From NCBI GenBank assembly GCA_046733355.1, contig JBKPOZ010000082.1, forward strand, positions 1 through 6,491: a stretch of 6,491 nucleotides of DNA, in the 5' to 3' direction. The notes below the pieces were generated by a model that was not told the DNA's origin, did no database searches, and saw only the letters and a list, made by a program, of their open reading frames with translations. A program made the position numbers and the translations under genes. This document shows, piece after piece, positions 1 to 5,453 of this stretch. The stretch's first letter is position 1. Each line of letters begins with the position of its first letter. Source of the DNA: VAZQ01 sp046733355 (lineage in GTDB: Bacteria > Pseudomonadota > Alphaproteobacteria > Rhizobiales > Xanthobacteraceae).

Positions 1-68
1 TTGTCACGGCCATCCAAGTCTTCCTTGTCAACCCAAGACGTGGATGCGCGGGACAAGCCCGCGCATGA
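1..68. repeat. REP-like palindromic intergenic repeat pair
   Basis: Positions 44-52 (ATGCGCGGG) and 58-66 (CCCGCGCAT) form a perfect 9-bp stem with a 5-nt loop. A second, degenerate and inverted copy lies to its left: 12-22 (ATCCAAGTCTT) matches the reverse complement of 35-45 at 10 of 11 positions. I recall Bradyrhizobium genomes carrying many intergenic copies of a palindrome of the form GGATGGCCGGGACAAGCCC followed by its mirror, and this looks like a diverged copy with compensated stem changes. It sits just beyond the stop codon of the minus-strand HtrA-like gene, so it may also act as a 3' stem or weak terminator for it. The left unit is cut by the window edge. Confidence 0.6.
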
Positions 69-75
69 CGAAGCC

Positions 76-1047
76 TCAGTGCAAGCTGGGGCGCTTGAGG
101 AAATCGTTGCGGTCGCCTGAGACGACGCGCGCCTCGAAGGCGCGGCCGTCGCGGACGATCGTGAGCGGCACTTCCACGCCTGCGCGTCCGAGCGACCAGA
201 CCTTGCGGAAGAATCCGGCAAGATCGCTGACCTCCGTGCCGGCGACCGCGAGCACGAAGTCGCCTTGCTGCAGGTTCGCGCGCCGGGCAGGGCCGCCATC
301 GGACACGCTCGCAATCACGATCTTGTCCTCGACCTCGGTGGCATGCAGCCCAAGCCACGGCCGCGCCGGCCGGTTCGGTCGTCCGCGCGTGAGCAGATCC
401 TGCAAAATGGGTTTGAGCAAATCGATCGGCACGATCATGTTCATCGAATCGGGCGAGCCGCCCTGGCGCACCTGTTGCACCTGCAGCGAGCCGATGCCGA
501 GGAGCCCTCCGGAATGATCGATCATGGCGGTGCCGCCCCAGAACGGATGCGCGGGCGCCGTGAAGATTGCCTCGTCGAGCACATATTCCCAGTTGCCTGC
601 AAATTCCTCCTTGGCGGCAATACGCGCCACAATGGAATGCTTGCGCCCGCCGGCCCCGGCCACGACAACTGGATCGCCGATTTGCGCGCGGCTCGATTCG
701 CCGAGCGGCAAAGCCGGCAAATCGAGCGAGGCGAGCGCCTGCACAAGGCCAAACCCGGTTTCCTGATCATAGGCGAGCACATGGCCGGGAACCGCAGTGC
801 CATCGAACAGATGCAGCCAGATCGTCTGCGCCTCGGTGATGAGATAGCCGATCGTGAGCACGACACCGCGCCCGATGAGGACGCCGTTGCCTGCGCGCTC
901 GGTGCCAAGGATCTCGGCGGTGAAAGCGTCGTTCGGGATAACCGCGCGCAGCCCGACGACGGAGCTCAGCGCGGCGTCGAGGTCATAGTCGTAATGCTCG
1001 GGCTTCGGCTGAACAGAGGCCGGAAGTTCCCACTGGCTCGACGACAT
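76..1047 (-). CDS. HtrA/DegP-like trypsin-fold protein with PDZ domain, probably catalytically dead
   Basis: This 323-residue protein has the S1C layout: a trypsin-like domain at about 30-215 and one C-terminal PDZ domain at about 229-312, whose carboxylate-binding loop is WLGL (231-234). The trypsin-fold landmarks are readable, but the catalytic residues are not conserved. Where HtrA has TNNHV the sequence is TIGYL, which puts Tyr68 at the His position. Where HtrA has DPETDLA it is DQETGFG, which puts Gly98 at the Asp position. Where HtrA has PGNSGGP it is PFWGGTA, which puts Gly171 at the Ser position. The N-terminus (MSSSQWELPASVQPKPEHYD) has no hydrophobic signal segment, so it may be cytoplasmic, unlike periplasmic DegP. 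A GGAG lies 9-12 bases before the ATG. It is transcribed divergently from the small secreted protein at 1212. The fold is secure; the loss of activity is inferred from a by-eye alignment. It may serve as a peptide-binding scaffold. Confidence 0.85.
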   Translation of the reverse strand: MSSSQWELPASVQPKPEHYDYDLDAALSSVVGLRAVIPNDAFTAEILGTERAGNGVLIGRGVVLTIGYLITEAQTIWLHLFDGTAVPGHVLAYDQETGFGLVQALASLDLPALPLGESSRAQIGDPVVVAGAGGRKHSIVARIAAKEEFAGNWEYVLDEAIFTAPAHPFWGGTAMIDHSGGLLGIGSLQVQQVRQGGSPDSMNMIVPIDLLKPILQDLLTRGRPNRPARPWLGLHATEVEDKIVIASVSDGGPARRANLQQGDFVLAVAGTEVSDLAGFFRKVWSLGRAGVEVPLTIVRDGRAFEARVVSGDRNDFLKRPSLH

Positions 1048-1194
1048 TTTACCGCGCTCCGTTTCGAGGTTCCGATCTTATAGCTGCTTCCGCCGAAGTG
1101 AACATAGGTTCGCGGCGGAACGCCGTCATGGGTGCGTCGTTGACGTCTGGAGGAATCGAAAACGTGAGAACGCCGGGGAACCACGAGGGCAACA

Positions 1195-1204
1195 AGGAAG
1201 GAGG
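1195..1204 (+). promoter_or_regulatory. Shine-Dalgarno that fixes the start at 1212
   Basis: AGGAAGGAGG lies 7 nt before the ATG at 1212. The reading frame stays open upstream to an ATG at 1098, but that start has no comparable site and would place a polar stretch ahead of the signal peptide. The start at 1212 is therefore much better supported. Confidence 0.8.
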
Positions 1205-1211
1205 AACAAAC

Positions 1212-1493
1212 ATGAGCAAGCCCGTTCTTCTCGCCGCTGCCGCGGCAGGCGGAATTGCGACAACAGCCTCTGCGATGCCGATGAACGATATCGCAACGCA
1301 GGGACCGGCACTCGCGCAGAAGACGGCCATTATCTGTGACGATCGCGGGCGCTGCGTCGAGACACGGCGGCACGTGCAGCGCTTCTATCGCGATTATGAT
1401 TCCGATTACGGGCCGCCCGCCTACGGTTATTACGACCCGGGGCCGGGAGTGGATTTCAGGTTCGGCTTCGGCCCGCAGCGCCATTGGCGATGA
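1212..1493 (+). CDS. Small exported Tyr/Pro-rich protein of unknown function
   Basis: This 93-residue protein begins with a clear signal peptide: Lys3, an Ala-rich hydrophobic core (5-18) and a likely AxA cleavage site after Ala21 (ASA). The mature part has one close Cys pair (Cys42 and Cys48 in CDDRGRC) that could form a disulfide in the periplasm. It ends in an aromatic and glycine-rich tail (about 59-93) with repeated Tyr, Pro and Gly. I do not recognise a named family, although small periplasmic proteins of this composition are common in Bradyrhizobium and relatives. It starts after a very strong ribosome binding site and is followed within 30 bases by a strong intrinsic terminator. It therefore looks like a single-gene transcript, probably well expressed. 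Confidence 0.8.
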   Translation: MSKPVLLAAAAAGGIATTASAMPMNDIATQGPALAQKTAIICDDRGRCVETRRHVQRFYRDYDSDYGPPAYGYYDPGPGVDFRFGFGPQRHWR

Positions 1494-1521
1494 GCCAGAG
1501 CAAGCAAGCTAGGCTTTCCTG

Positions 1522-1555
1522 AAAAACCCGCCGGCGCAGTCCGGCGGGTTTTTTT
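1522..1555 (+). terminator. Rho-independent terminator
   Basis: CCCGCCGG (1527-1534) pairs perfectly with CCGGCGGG (1541-1548) across a 6-nt loop and is followed by seven T residues (1549-1555). Five A residues before the stem (1522-1526) can extend the pairing and could let it work for minus-strand transcription too. It closes the transcript of the secreted protein ending at 1493. Confidence 0.93.
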
Positions 1556-1642
1556 GTGATGCCCGTCACGGCCCGGTTGCGGCGCGCCGCTTACATTGCG
1601 TGCATCCCGGCACCGACAGGCCGGCAAAGGAAGGAGAACTAG

Positions 1643-1840
1643 ATGCGAACGATCTCACTGATCGCGGTTACGCTCGCGACTTTGTCCCTCTCGCTCGTGG
1701 CCGCGCAGGCGGACGGCACGTGGTGCGCGCACTACGGCGGCAAGGGCGGCACGAACTGCGGGTTCCACTCGTTTGCGCAGTGCCAGGCGGCAGTCTCCGG
1801 AACCGGCGGCTTCTGCTCGCAGAACCCGTTCCGGCGCTGA
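1643..1840 (+). CDS. DUF3551-type small secreted cysteine-rich protein
   Basis: This 65-residue protein has a signal peptide (Arg2, hydrophobic core about 4-20, likely cleavage after AQA at 21-23). The short mature region has four cysteines (28, 39, 47, 58). The pattern WCAHYGG, then GGTNCGF, then FAQC, then GGFC followed by NPF matches what I know of the DUF3551 family, which has many paralogues in Bradyrhizobium and no established function. The four cysteines probably form two disulfides in the periplasm. The start is fixed by AAGGAG (1631-1636) 6 nt before the ATG. It follows the terminator at 1522-1555, so it probably has its own promoter, but I cannot point to convincing -35 and -10 boxes. 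No clear terminator is visible after its stop. Confidence 0.85.
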   Translation: MRTISLIAVTLATLSLSLVAAQADGTWCAHYGGKGGTNCGFHSFAQCQAAVSGTGGFCSQNPFRR

Positions 1841-1940
1841 AGCGTCTCGAACGCACGAGGTCCTTACGCATGGTGGCGGGGTTGCGCCCGGCCACTCGCG
1901 TCTTCAGGTGCAGAAGCTCAGGATGCGCTGCGCGGCTCGC

Positions 1941-2216
1941 TTATTGCGCGGTGGCGCTTTTTGCATGACCCATGCAGCGATCGAAGAATGACCTGTATTC
2001 TTCGTCGGGCAGGTGCAGCTCGCCGAAGCGGACATCGCACCTCACGCGATCGCCCAGGACTTCGGCCTCCCTCTTCTGTTCCACGGCAGGCGACGCTGTC
2101 TGTGTCATCTGCATCTTTGACCGTGCCAGATGAACCAGGTCGTCCCAATAATGATCGATCCCGGCTCCCAGCGCGCCGGAAATGACGCATGCCACCAATA
2201 CTGAACTCGCCCGCAT
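1941..2216 (-). CDS. Small membrane-anchored or exported protein of unknown function
   Basis: This 91-residue protein opens with a hydrophobic segment (about 5-19, VLVACVISGALGAG) that could be an uncleaved signal anchor. LVAC at 7-10 resembles a lipobox, but it comes so early that a lipoprotein signal is unlikely. The rest is polar and charged, with two cysteines (60 and 81) that could pair outside the cytoplasm. An AGGGGG lies a few bases before the ATG. The gene is convergent with the DUF3551-type gene and lies downstream of, and in the same direction as, the tRNA remnant. I do not recognise the family. Gene status rests on the start site, the N-terminal hydrophobic segment and the lack of a better frame in this strand pair. 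Confidence 0.6.
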   Translation of the reverse strand: MRASSVLVACVISGALGAGIDHYWDDLVHLARSKMQMTQTASPAVEQKREAEVLGDRVRCDVRFGELHLPDEEYRSFFDRCMGHAKSATAQ

Positions 2217-2321
2217 AGTGCCCCCTCTTTGTTCCTCCAGCCGACCGTTCGGGCCACCCTCCCCTTAACATCGCTAATGGTGCGAAATTGTGCCCTTGGT
2301 AAGCGGCCCAAAATGAAAAAA

Positions 2322-2378
2322 TGGCGCGCTCGGAGAGATTCGAACTCCCGACCCCCAGATTCGAAGTCTGGTGCTCTA
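2322..2378 (-). pseudogene. tRNA-Arg(TCG) 3' fragment, candidate attachment site of the element
   Basis: Read on the minus strand, this is the last 57 nt of a tRNA. It holds the 3' D-stem strand GAGC, the anticodon stem CCAGA/TCTGG with loop CTTCGAA (anticodon TCG, reading CGA arginine codons), a T-arm GGGAG/CTCTC around TTCGAAT, the 3' acceptor strand CGAGCGC, a discriminator G and an encoded CCA. The expected 5' acceptor strand (GCGCTCG) and 5' D-arm are absent. Beyond 2378 the sequence is unrelated (GTTTTTAAACCCC). A tyrosine integrase gene begins about 165 bases further on. This is the classic end of an element that recombines within a tRNA gene: the host's displaced 3' part stays on this side, and the restored whole gene should lie at the far end. 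The exact crossover point cannot be set from one junction. Confidence 0.9.
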
Positions 2379-2459
2379 GTTTTTAAACCCCTCCCTGCTT
2401 TCCGACTGTTGCACGGTAGCCCAACGAAGTCGCCGTTTATCGGCCCTTCTGGTTTCCGC

Positions 2460-2487
2460 TTGTTTCCCGCCGTTTTCGGCGTATTAT
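2460..2487 (+). promoter_or_regulatory. Candidate sigma-70 promoter of the integrase operon
   Basis: TTGTTT (2460-2465) and TATTAT (2482-2487) are separated by 16 bp; the -10 box matches 5 of 6 consensus positions and the -35 box 3 of 6. The spacer contains a perfect 5-bp inverted repeat (CGCCG at 2468-2472, CGGCG at 2477-2481), which could be a protein-binding site or chance. Transcription would start near 2494, just before the tandem repeat and the integrase start. Confidence 0.45.
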
Positions 2488-2496
2488 GAGGCTACT

Positions 2497-2516
2497 GCTT
2501 ACCGGGCGCTTACCGG
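2497..2516 (+). repeat. Tandem 9-bp repeat, candidate integrase arm-binding sites
   Basis: GCTTACCGG occurs at 2497-2505 and again at 2508-2516, an 11-bp period close to one helical turn. A related GCTTTCCGAC occurs at 2397-2406. Short direct repeats between the attachment core and the integrase gene are typical of arm-type sites bound by the N-terminal domain of such integrases. The repeat also overlaps the predicted transcript leader, so integrase could repress itself. The function is inferred from position and spacing only. Confidence 0.5.
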
Positions 2517-2542
2517 ACTAAGCAGAAATGTCGGAGGGGAAT

Positions 2543-3730
2543 ATGCCGCGGATCAATCTCACACCAGCATTCTGTTTGGAGGCTACCGCCGAGGAAGGCG
2601 CTGAGCGCACGGTCTATTGGCATACCAAGCGCGAGGGCTTCGGCCTTATGGTCACGAAGAATGGCGCCAGGAGCTACGTGGTGCAGTACCGCGCCGACGG
2701 TAAGTCGCGCCGCATGACGATAAACGGAAAGCTGTCCCTGAGCGCCGCGGAGCGGCAAGCAAAAAAGCTCCAAGGGAAAGTGGCCGACGGCGGAGATCCG
2801 CTCACCGAGCTGCGCACGAAGCGCGCCGCTGAAACCAACTCATTGAAGACAGTCGCCGAAGAGTACTTCAAGCGCGAAGGAAAGAAGCTGCGTTCGATTG
2901 ACGAGATAAGGGCAATATTCCGGCGGTACATTTTCAGCCGCTTAGGTGCACGGCCAATCGGCAGCATCAAACGCAGCGAGATCGTGCGCCTGCTCGATTA
3001 TGTCGAGGACAACCATGGCGCGACGGCTGCGCAGCATACGCTGGCTGCGCTGCGTCGGTTGCTGAATTGGCACGCAAGCCGCGATGATGACTTTCTGTCT
3101 CCGATCGTGCGCGGCATGGCGCGTGTGAAACCAACAGAGACGGCTCGGTCGCGAATCCTGACGGATGATGAACTACGCGCGGTCTGGAAGGCGGCCAGTG
3201 AGGGCAACGGCGCATTCCCCGCCTTCGTTAAGTTCTTGCTGCTCACGGCGGCGCGTCGGCGCGAGGCTGCCAGTATGCGGTGGAGCGAATTCGACGGAAA
3301 CGATTGGGTGCTGCCGGCTGCTCGCAACAAGACGAAGGTCGAGCTGGTGCGCCCCTTGGGCAAGGCCGCGCAAGAGATACTTGCCAGCCTGCCGCGCATT
3401 AACGAGTGCGAGTTTGTCTTTACAAGCAATGCCCGCTGCCCGATCAGCGGGTTCAGCAAGTTCAAGGCGGCGTTTGATGAGAACTGCGGCGTCACCGACT
3501 GGACCCTGCATGATCTCCGTCGCACCGCCCGTTCGCTCATGAGCCGCGCCGGCGTCAATGCAGACATTGCCGAGCGGTGCCTTGGGCACGTCATCCCCGG
3601 CGTGCGCGGCGTTTACGATCGGCACCAATACTATGACGAAATGCTGCACGCGTACGAGGCGCTGGCCGCGCAGATCGAGCGCATCGTCAATCCGCAGGAG
3701 AACGTCATCGCGCTGCGCGGGGCGGTGTGA
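2543..3730 (+). CDS. P4-type tyrosine integrase (site-specific recombinase)
   Basis: The enzyme integrates and excises the element at the adjacent tRNA-Arg site. It has three domains: an N-terminal arm-binding domain of the DUF4102 type (about 1-95), a SAM-like core-binding domain (about 100-195) and the catalytic domain (about 205-375). With this start the catalytic residues are Arg238 (in TAARRREA), a beta-hairpin Lys near 263-265, His323 and Arg326 (LHDLRRT), His349 (CLGH) and the nucleophile Tyr358 (GVYDRH), so the active site is complete. At 395 residues it has normal length for the family. I chose ATG 2543 because GGAGG (2533-2537) sits 5 nt before it. An in-frame ATG at 2528 (400 residues) has no such site and would put GGAGG inside the gene. 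The next gene starts within its stop codon. Confidence 0.93.
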   Translation: MPRINLTPAFCLEATAEEGAERTVYWHTKREGFGLMVTKNGARSYVVQYRADGKSRRMTINGKLSLSAAERQAKKLQGKVADGGDPLTELRTKRAAETNSLKTVAEEYFKREGKKLRSIDEIRAIFRRYIFSRLGARPIGSIKRSEIVRLLDYVEDNHGATAAQHTLAALRRLLNWHASRDDDFLSPIVRGMARVKPTETARSRILTDDELRAVWKAASEGNGAFPAFVKFLLLTAARRREAASMRWSEFDGNDWVLPAARNKTKVELVRPLGKAAQEILASLPRINECEFVFTSNARCPISGFSKFKAAFDENCGVTDWTLHDLRRTARSLMSRAGVNADIAERCLGHVIPGVRGVYDRHQYYDEMLHAYEALAAQIERIVNPQENVIALRGAV

Positions 3731-4449
3731 TGGCCAGCGTTCGCTATAGCTTCAAGAACGCGTGCAAGCATTTTGGGATTGATCCCGATGAGGCTGATGC
3801 AGCCGCACGCTTAATTCAGTCCCTGCGCGAAGCTGACGGCAATAAGAAGAAGCGCGGACCCAAGCAGAAGTGGAACGCAGAAAGGCATATCGATTTCTGG
3901 CTGGACGCGATGATGGTAACGCGCGGCCGAGGCCAGCTAAGAAAAAAACAATGGGCAGAACTGCTGGTGGCGCGTTATCCAGAGAAGTACAAGAACCCAG
4001 AACGAGTGCGGGGCATGTTTTCTAATGCACACCTGCGCGACATTTATAGCAACGAGGAGAAGAAGAACAAATTTCGATCGGAGATCCCATCCCGAGAGCA
4101 AGTAATCAGTCGCTTATTTGACAGGTATGAAAACGACGCGCGTGAACTGCCGGAAAGAGAGCGCAGGCCCCGGCGTGCGATGATCAAGCTGTTCCGTGCG
4201 GGACACGAGTTTGCGACATTGCTTGGATGGAGTCTTGAGGACAGCGCGCGCTTTACGAAGGCGGCTTTCAAGGCAATCGTTGACGAGGACAAGACAGCGG
4301 AGGAGGTTGGGAAGCGGCTCGCATCACTTATAAGAACCATCGCGCCGAAGGCTGGGAAGGAAGCGATTCGGCGCTATATAGCAGCGCGCCTAGAGAAAGG
4401 GCCGCCGACTGCTGGCGTGTATTCTAATTCTGACCCCAAATTGAAATAA
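3730..4449 (+). CDS. Basic protein of unknown function coupled to the integrase
   Basis: This 239-residue protein begins at an ATG sharing a base with the integrase stop (TGATG at 3728-3732), so it is almost certainly co-transcribed and translationally coupled; a GTG at 3727 would add one residue. It is rich in Lys and Arg and predicted largely helical. A basic cluster KKKRGPKQKW (39-48) has the look of a nucleic-acid-binding tail, followed by an acidic/aromatic helix (ERHIDFWLDAMM) and a basic segment around 63-75. The C-terminal half (about 120-225) alternates charged and hydrophobic residues and has a single Trp (167). It has no cysteine cluster, membrane segment or motif that I recognise. 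Context suggests a role in recombination or its control, but it could also be an accessory protein. Its base composition is lower in GC than the host flank, especially near its 3' end. Confidence 0.8.
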   Translation: MASVRYSFKNACKHFGIDPDEADAAARLIQSLREADGNKKKRGPKQKWNAERHIDFWLDAMMVTRGRGQLRKKQWAELLVARYPEKYKNPERVRGMFSNAHLRDIYSNEEKKNKFRSEIPSREQVISRLFDRYENDARELPERERRPRRAMIKLFRAGHEFATLLGWSLEDSARFTKAAFKAIVDEDKTAEEVGKRLASLIRTIAPKAGKEAIRRYIAARLEKGPPTAGVYSNSDPKLK

Positions 4450-4453
4450 ATTA

Positions 4454-4489
4454 TTTAAATTCCTCCGGGCTTTTTAAATACACCGGGGC
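4454..4489 (+). repeat. 17-bp imperfect direct repeat, possible operator or accessory-factor site
   Basis: Positions 4454-4470 (TTTAAATTCCTCCGGGC) and 4473-4489 (TTTAAATACACCGGGGC) agree at 13 of 17 bases and are 19 bp apart. Each unit has an AT-rich TTTAAAT half and a GC-rich half ending in GGGC. The pair occupies most of the gap between two genes and lies 55 bases before the start of a winged-helix protein, so binding by that protein or by another element regulator is plausible. No promoter boxes could be assigned with confidence. Confidence 0.55.
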
Positions 4490-4498
4490 ATGGTTCTT

Positions 4499-4536
4499 TC
4501 CAGAGAATTCGGCGCGCAATGCCGCTCTACTCTGGA
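4499..4536 (+). promoter_or_regulatory. Nested inverted repeat just ahead of the winged-helix gene
   Basis: TCCAGAG (4499-4505) pairs with CTCTGGA (4530-4536), and inside it CGGC (4510-4513) pairs with GCCG (4521-4524). The 3' arm covers most of the likely Shine-Dalgarno (GGAG at 4534-4537) of the gene at 4545, so in RNA the fold could limit translation. As DNA it could instead be a binding site. No T-tract follows, so it is not a standard terminator. Confidence 0.4.
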
Positions 4537-4544
4537 GATGAATC

Positions 4545-4850
4545 ATGACCGATCAATGCGAAGCCACTCACTTCGAGGATGATGCATCCCTTCCTGACAA
4601 ATTCGTCACGCGTGGCGAGCTTCTCGACATCATCAAGCAGGTGACCGGCCTCACCTTCACCCCGGGGACGATGAACCAGCTTTGCAGCCCCGCGCGCGGC
4701 GAGGGGCCTGAAGTTGAAGGGTACATCGGTCGCCGGCCATTCTATTCAGTGAAGAAAGGTCTCGCCTGGGCGAAGCAGCGTCTGCGGCACGAGCCGTATA
4801 GGCTTCATCCAAGCAAAGAGCACAGCCAGGAACTTGCGCCGTCTGCGTGA
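4545..4850 (+). CDS. Winged-helix DNA-binding protein resembling excisionases
   Basis: This is a 101-residue protein. Residues about 20-80 follow the layout of MerR-like/AlpA-type excisionase domains: a first helix FVTRGELLDIIKQVTG, a second helix after TPGTMNQLC, a turn RGEGPEVEGYIGRRPFY that reads like the wing (compare the GEGP, GRR and Y of many such proteins), and the closing helix KKGLAWAKQRL. The N-terminal 18 and C-terminal 20 residues look flexible. GGAG (4534-4537) lies 7 nt before the ATG. Near an integrase, small proteins of this kind are usually recombination directionality factors or regulators, so excision control is the best guess. It may also bind the repeats at 4454-4489. 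The domain call comes from pattern reading, and the role is inferred. Confidence 0.7.
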   Translation: MTDQCEATHFEDDASLPDKFVTRGELLDIIKQVTGLTFTPGTMNQLCSPARGEGPEVEGYIGRRPFYSVKKGLAWAKQRLRHEPYRLHPSKEHSQELAPSA

Positions 4851-4859
4851 TCTGCCAAC

Positions 4860-5357
4860 ATGGAGCTATATCACTTCACGTCGCCCGATAGGGCCGACGC
4901 AATCGCTGCGCAGGGCCTTGAGCCACGCAACGAGTGCCGCAGGGACTGTGCAACAAGCACCCTCACTGGCCTCCTTTATTGGCCCCGCGACTGCGTCTGG
5001 CTTACCCGCAATGGCCGTGAAATTCCGACAGTGTGGGGCTCGTTCGACAAATGCCGCCGCATCCTCATCGTGCGGATTCCAGCAGCCGATAAGCGCCTGA
5101 TCTCATTCGTCCGCTGGATGCGCGAGCAAATGCCAGAAGAGCTGGCTGAGCATACGGCCCGCACACTCGATAAGGACGTCCTAACACCGATTGGCGATCA
5201 TCGTGGCTCTATTTTGGAACGATACTGTCGAACCGAATTCGAGCCGTGGTCAACGTCAATCTCGCACATGCCGAAACCGGAGAGGCCTTATGAGATCAGA
5301 AGCGGCGTTGGCCAAGGGCATCCAGTGACGCGCAGACTCAGTGACAGCGTTTTGTGA
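4860..5357 (+). CDS. Unknown protein with ADP-ribosyltransferase-like N-terminus
   Basis: This is a 165-residue protein. The first 20 residues (MELYHFTSPDRADAIAAQGL) match a recurring opening of ART-fold proteins, in which a strand ending Tyr-His-x-Thr-Ser is followed by a helix and Gly-Leu; examples include DarT-like and KptA-like proteins and several phage families. His5 would be the first residue of an H-Y-E-type site. VWLTRNG (46-52) resembles a following core strand, and acidic residues 126 and 128 (RTEFEPW) are possible late-strand candidates, but I cannot assign a complete triad. The protein has five cysteines (26, 30, 45, 65, 123). It starts 9 bases after the preceding stop without a clear ribosome binding site, which suggests coupling to the winged-helix gene. 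It could be an effector or toxin, or a host-modifying phage-type protein. No antitoxin candidate such as a macrodomain is present next to it. Confidence 0.65.
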   Translation: MELYHFTSPDRADAIAAQGLEPRNECRRDCATSTLTGLLYWPRDCVWLTRNGREIPTVWGSFDKCRRILIVRIPAADKRLISFVRWMREQMPEELAEHTARTLDKDVLTPIGDHRGSILERYCRTEFEPWSTSISHMPKPERPYEIRSGVGQGHPVTRRLSDSVL

Positions 5358-5391
5358 GAAACCGGGAGGAGCGGACCTGAAAACCACGCAA

Positions 5392-5452
5392 CCTAAAAGG
5401 AAAGAGCCTCGGCGCGATTCTGGGAGGAATGCCGAGGCCCTTAAAAGGAAGA
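5392..5452 (+). promoter_or_regulatory. Hairpin between two purine-rich direct repeats, leader of the next operon
   Basis: GCCTCGGC (5406-5413) and GCCGAGGC (5431-5438) are a perfect 8-bp inverted repeat with a 17-nt loop; AAG (5402-5404) and CTT (5440-5442) extend it across one mismatch. Similar sequences flank it: CCTAAAAGGAAAGA (5392-5405) and CCTTAAAAGGAAGA (5439-5452). The second supplies the ribosome binding site of the gene at 5454. There is no T-tract, so it looks more like a leader structure than an intrinsic terminator. The loop holds another purine-rich GGGAGGA. Confidence 0.5.
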
Positions 5453-5453
5453 T

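Larger units (their letters stand above)
2217..2542. other. Gene-free junction between chromosome and integrated element
   Basis: This 326-base stretch has no convincing protein gene. From the left it holds the upstream region of the minus-strand gene ending at 2216, a T-rich (minus strand) stretch at 2311-2321 that fits a tRNA transcript terminator, the 3' tRNA-Arg remnant (2322-2378), the first element sequence (from about 2379), a candidate integrase promoter (2460-2487) and a tandem repeat (2497-2516). Short open frames here read through the tRNA and produce the RDSNSRPPDSKSG peptide that tRNA genes commonly give when translated. Confidence 0.8.

Noticed and set aside
265..1083. Long plus-strand open frame (272 codons) opposite the HtrA-like gene, plus several shorter ones there.
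   Set aside because: High-GC shadow frames. The minus-strand frame has recognisable trypsin and PDZ features, while these have no start site or motif.
966..1484. Minus-strand 172-codon frame overlapping two genes.
   Set aside because: It runs against the secreted protein with its strong ribosome binding site, crosses the start of the HtrA-like gene and has low-complexity Arg/Ser/His composition.
1941..2216. Lipoprotein assignment for the 91-aa protein from LVAC at residues 7-10.
   Set aside because: The cysteine is too close to the N-terminus for a normal lipoprotein signal, and hydrophobic residues continue after it.
2298..2304. An inverted copy of GCTTACC (as GGTAAGC) on the chromosomal side of the tRNA remnant.
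   Set aside because: A 7-base match is easily due to chance, and it lies outside the element, where arm sites are not expected.
2229..2489. Plus-strand 86-codon frame containing RDSNSRPPDSKSG.
   Set aside because: This peptide is the well-known false translation of a tRNA gene in reverse; the segment is the tRNA-Arg remnant.
2322..2542. A group I intron splitting the tRNA-Arg gene.
   Set aside because: Such introns sit in the anticodon loop. Here the break is in the D-loop, the 5' half does not reappear nearby, and an integrase follows.
2998..3649. Minus-strand frames of 198 and 158 codons across the integrase gene.
   Set aside because: Antisense shadows of a fully conserved tyrosine recombinase.
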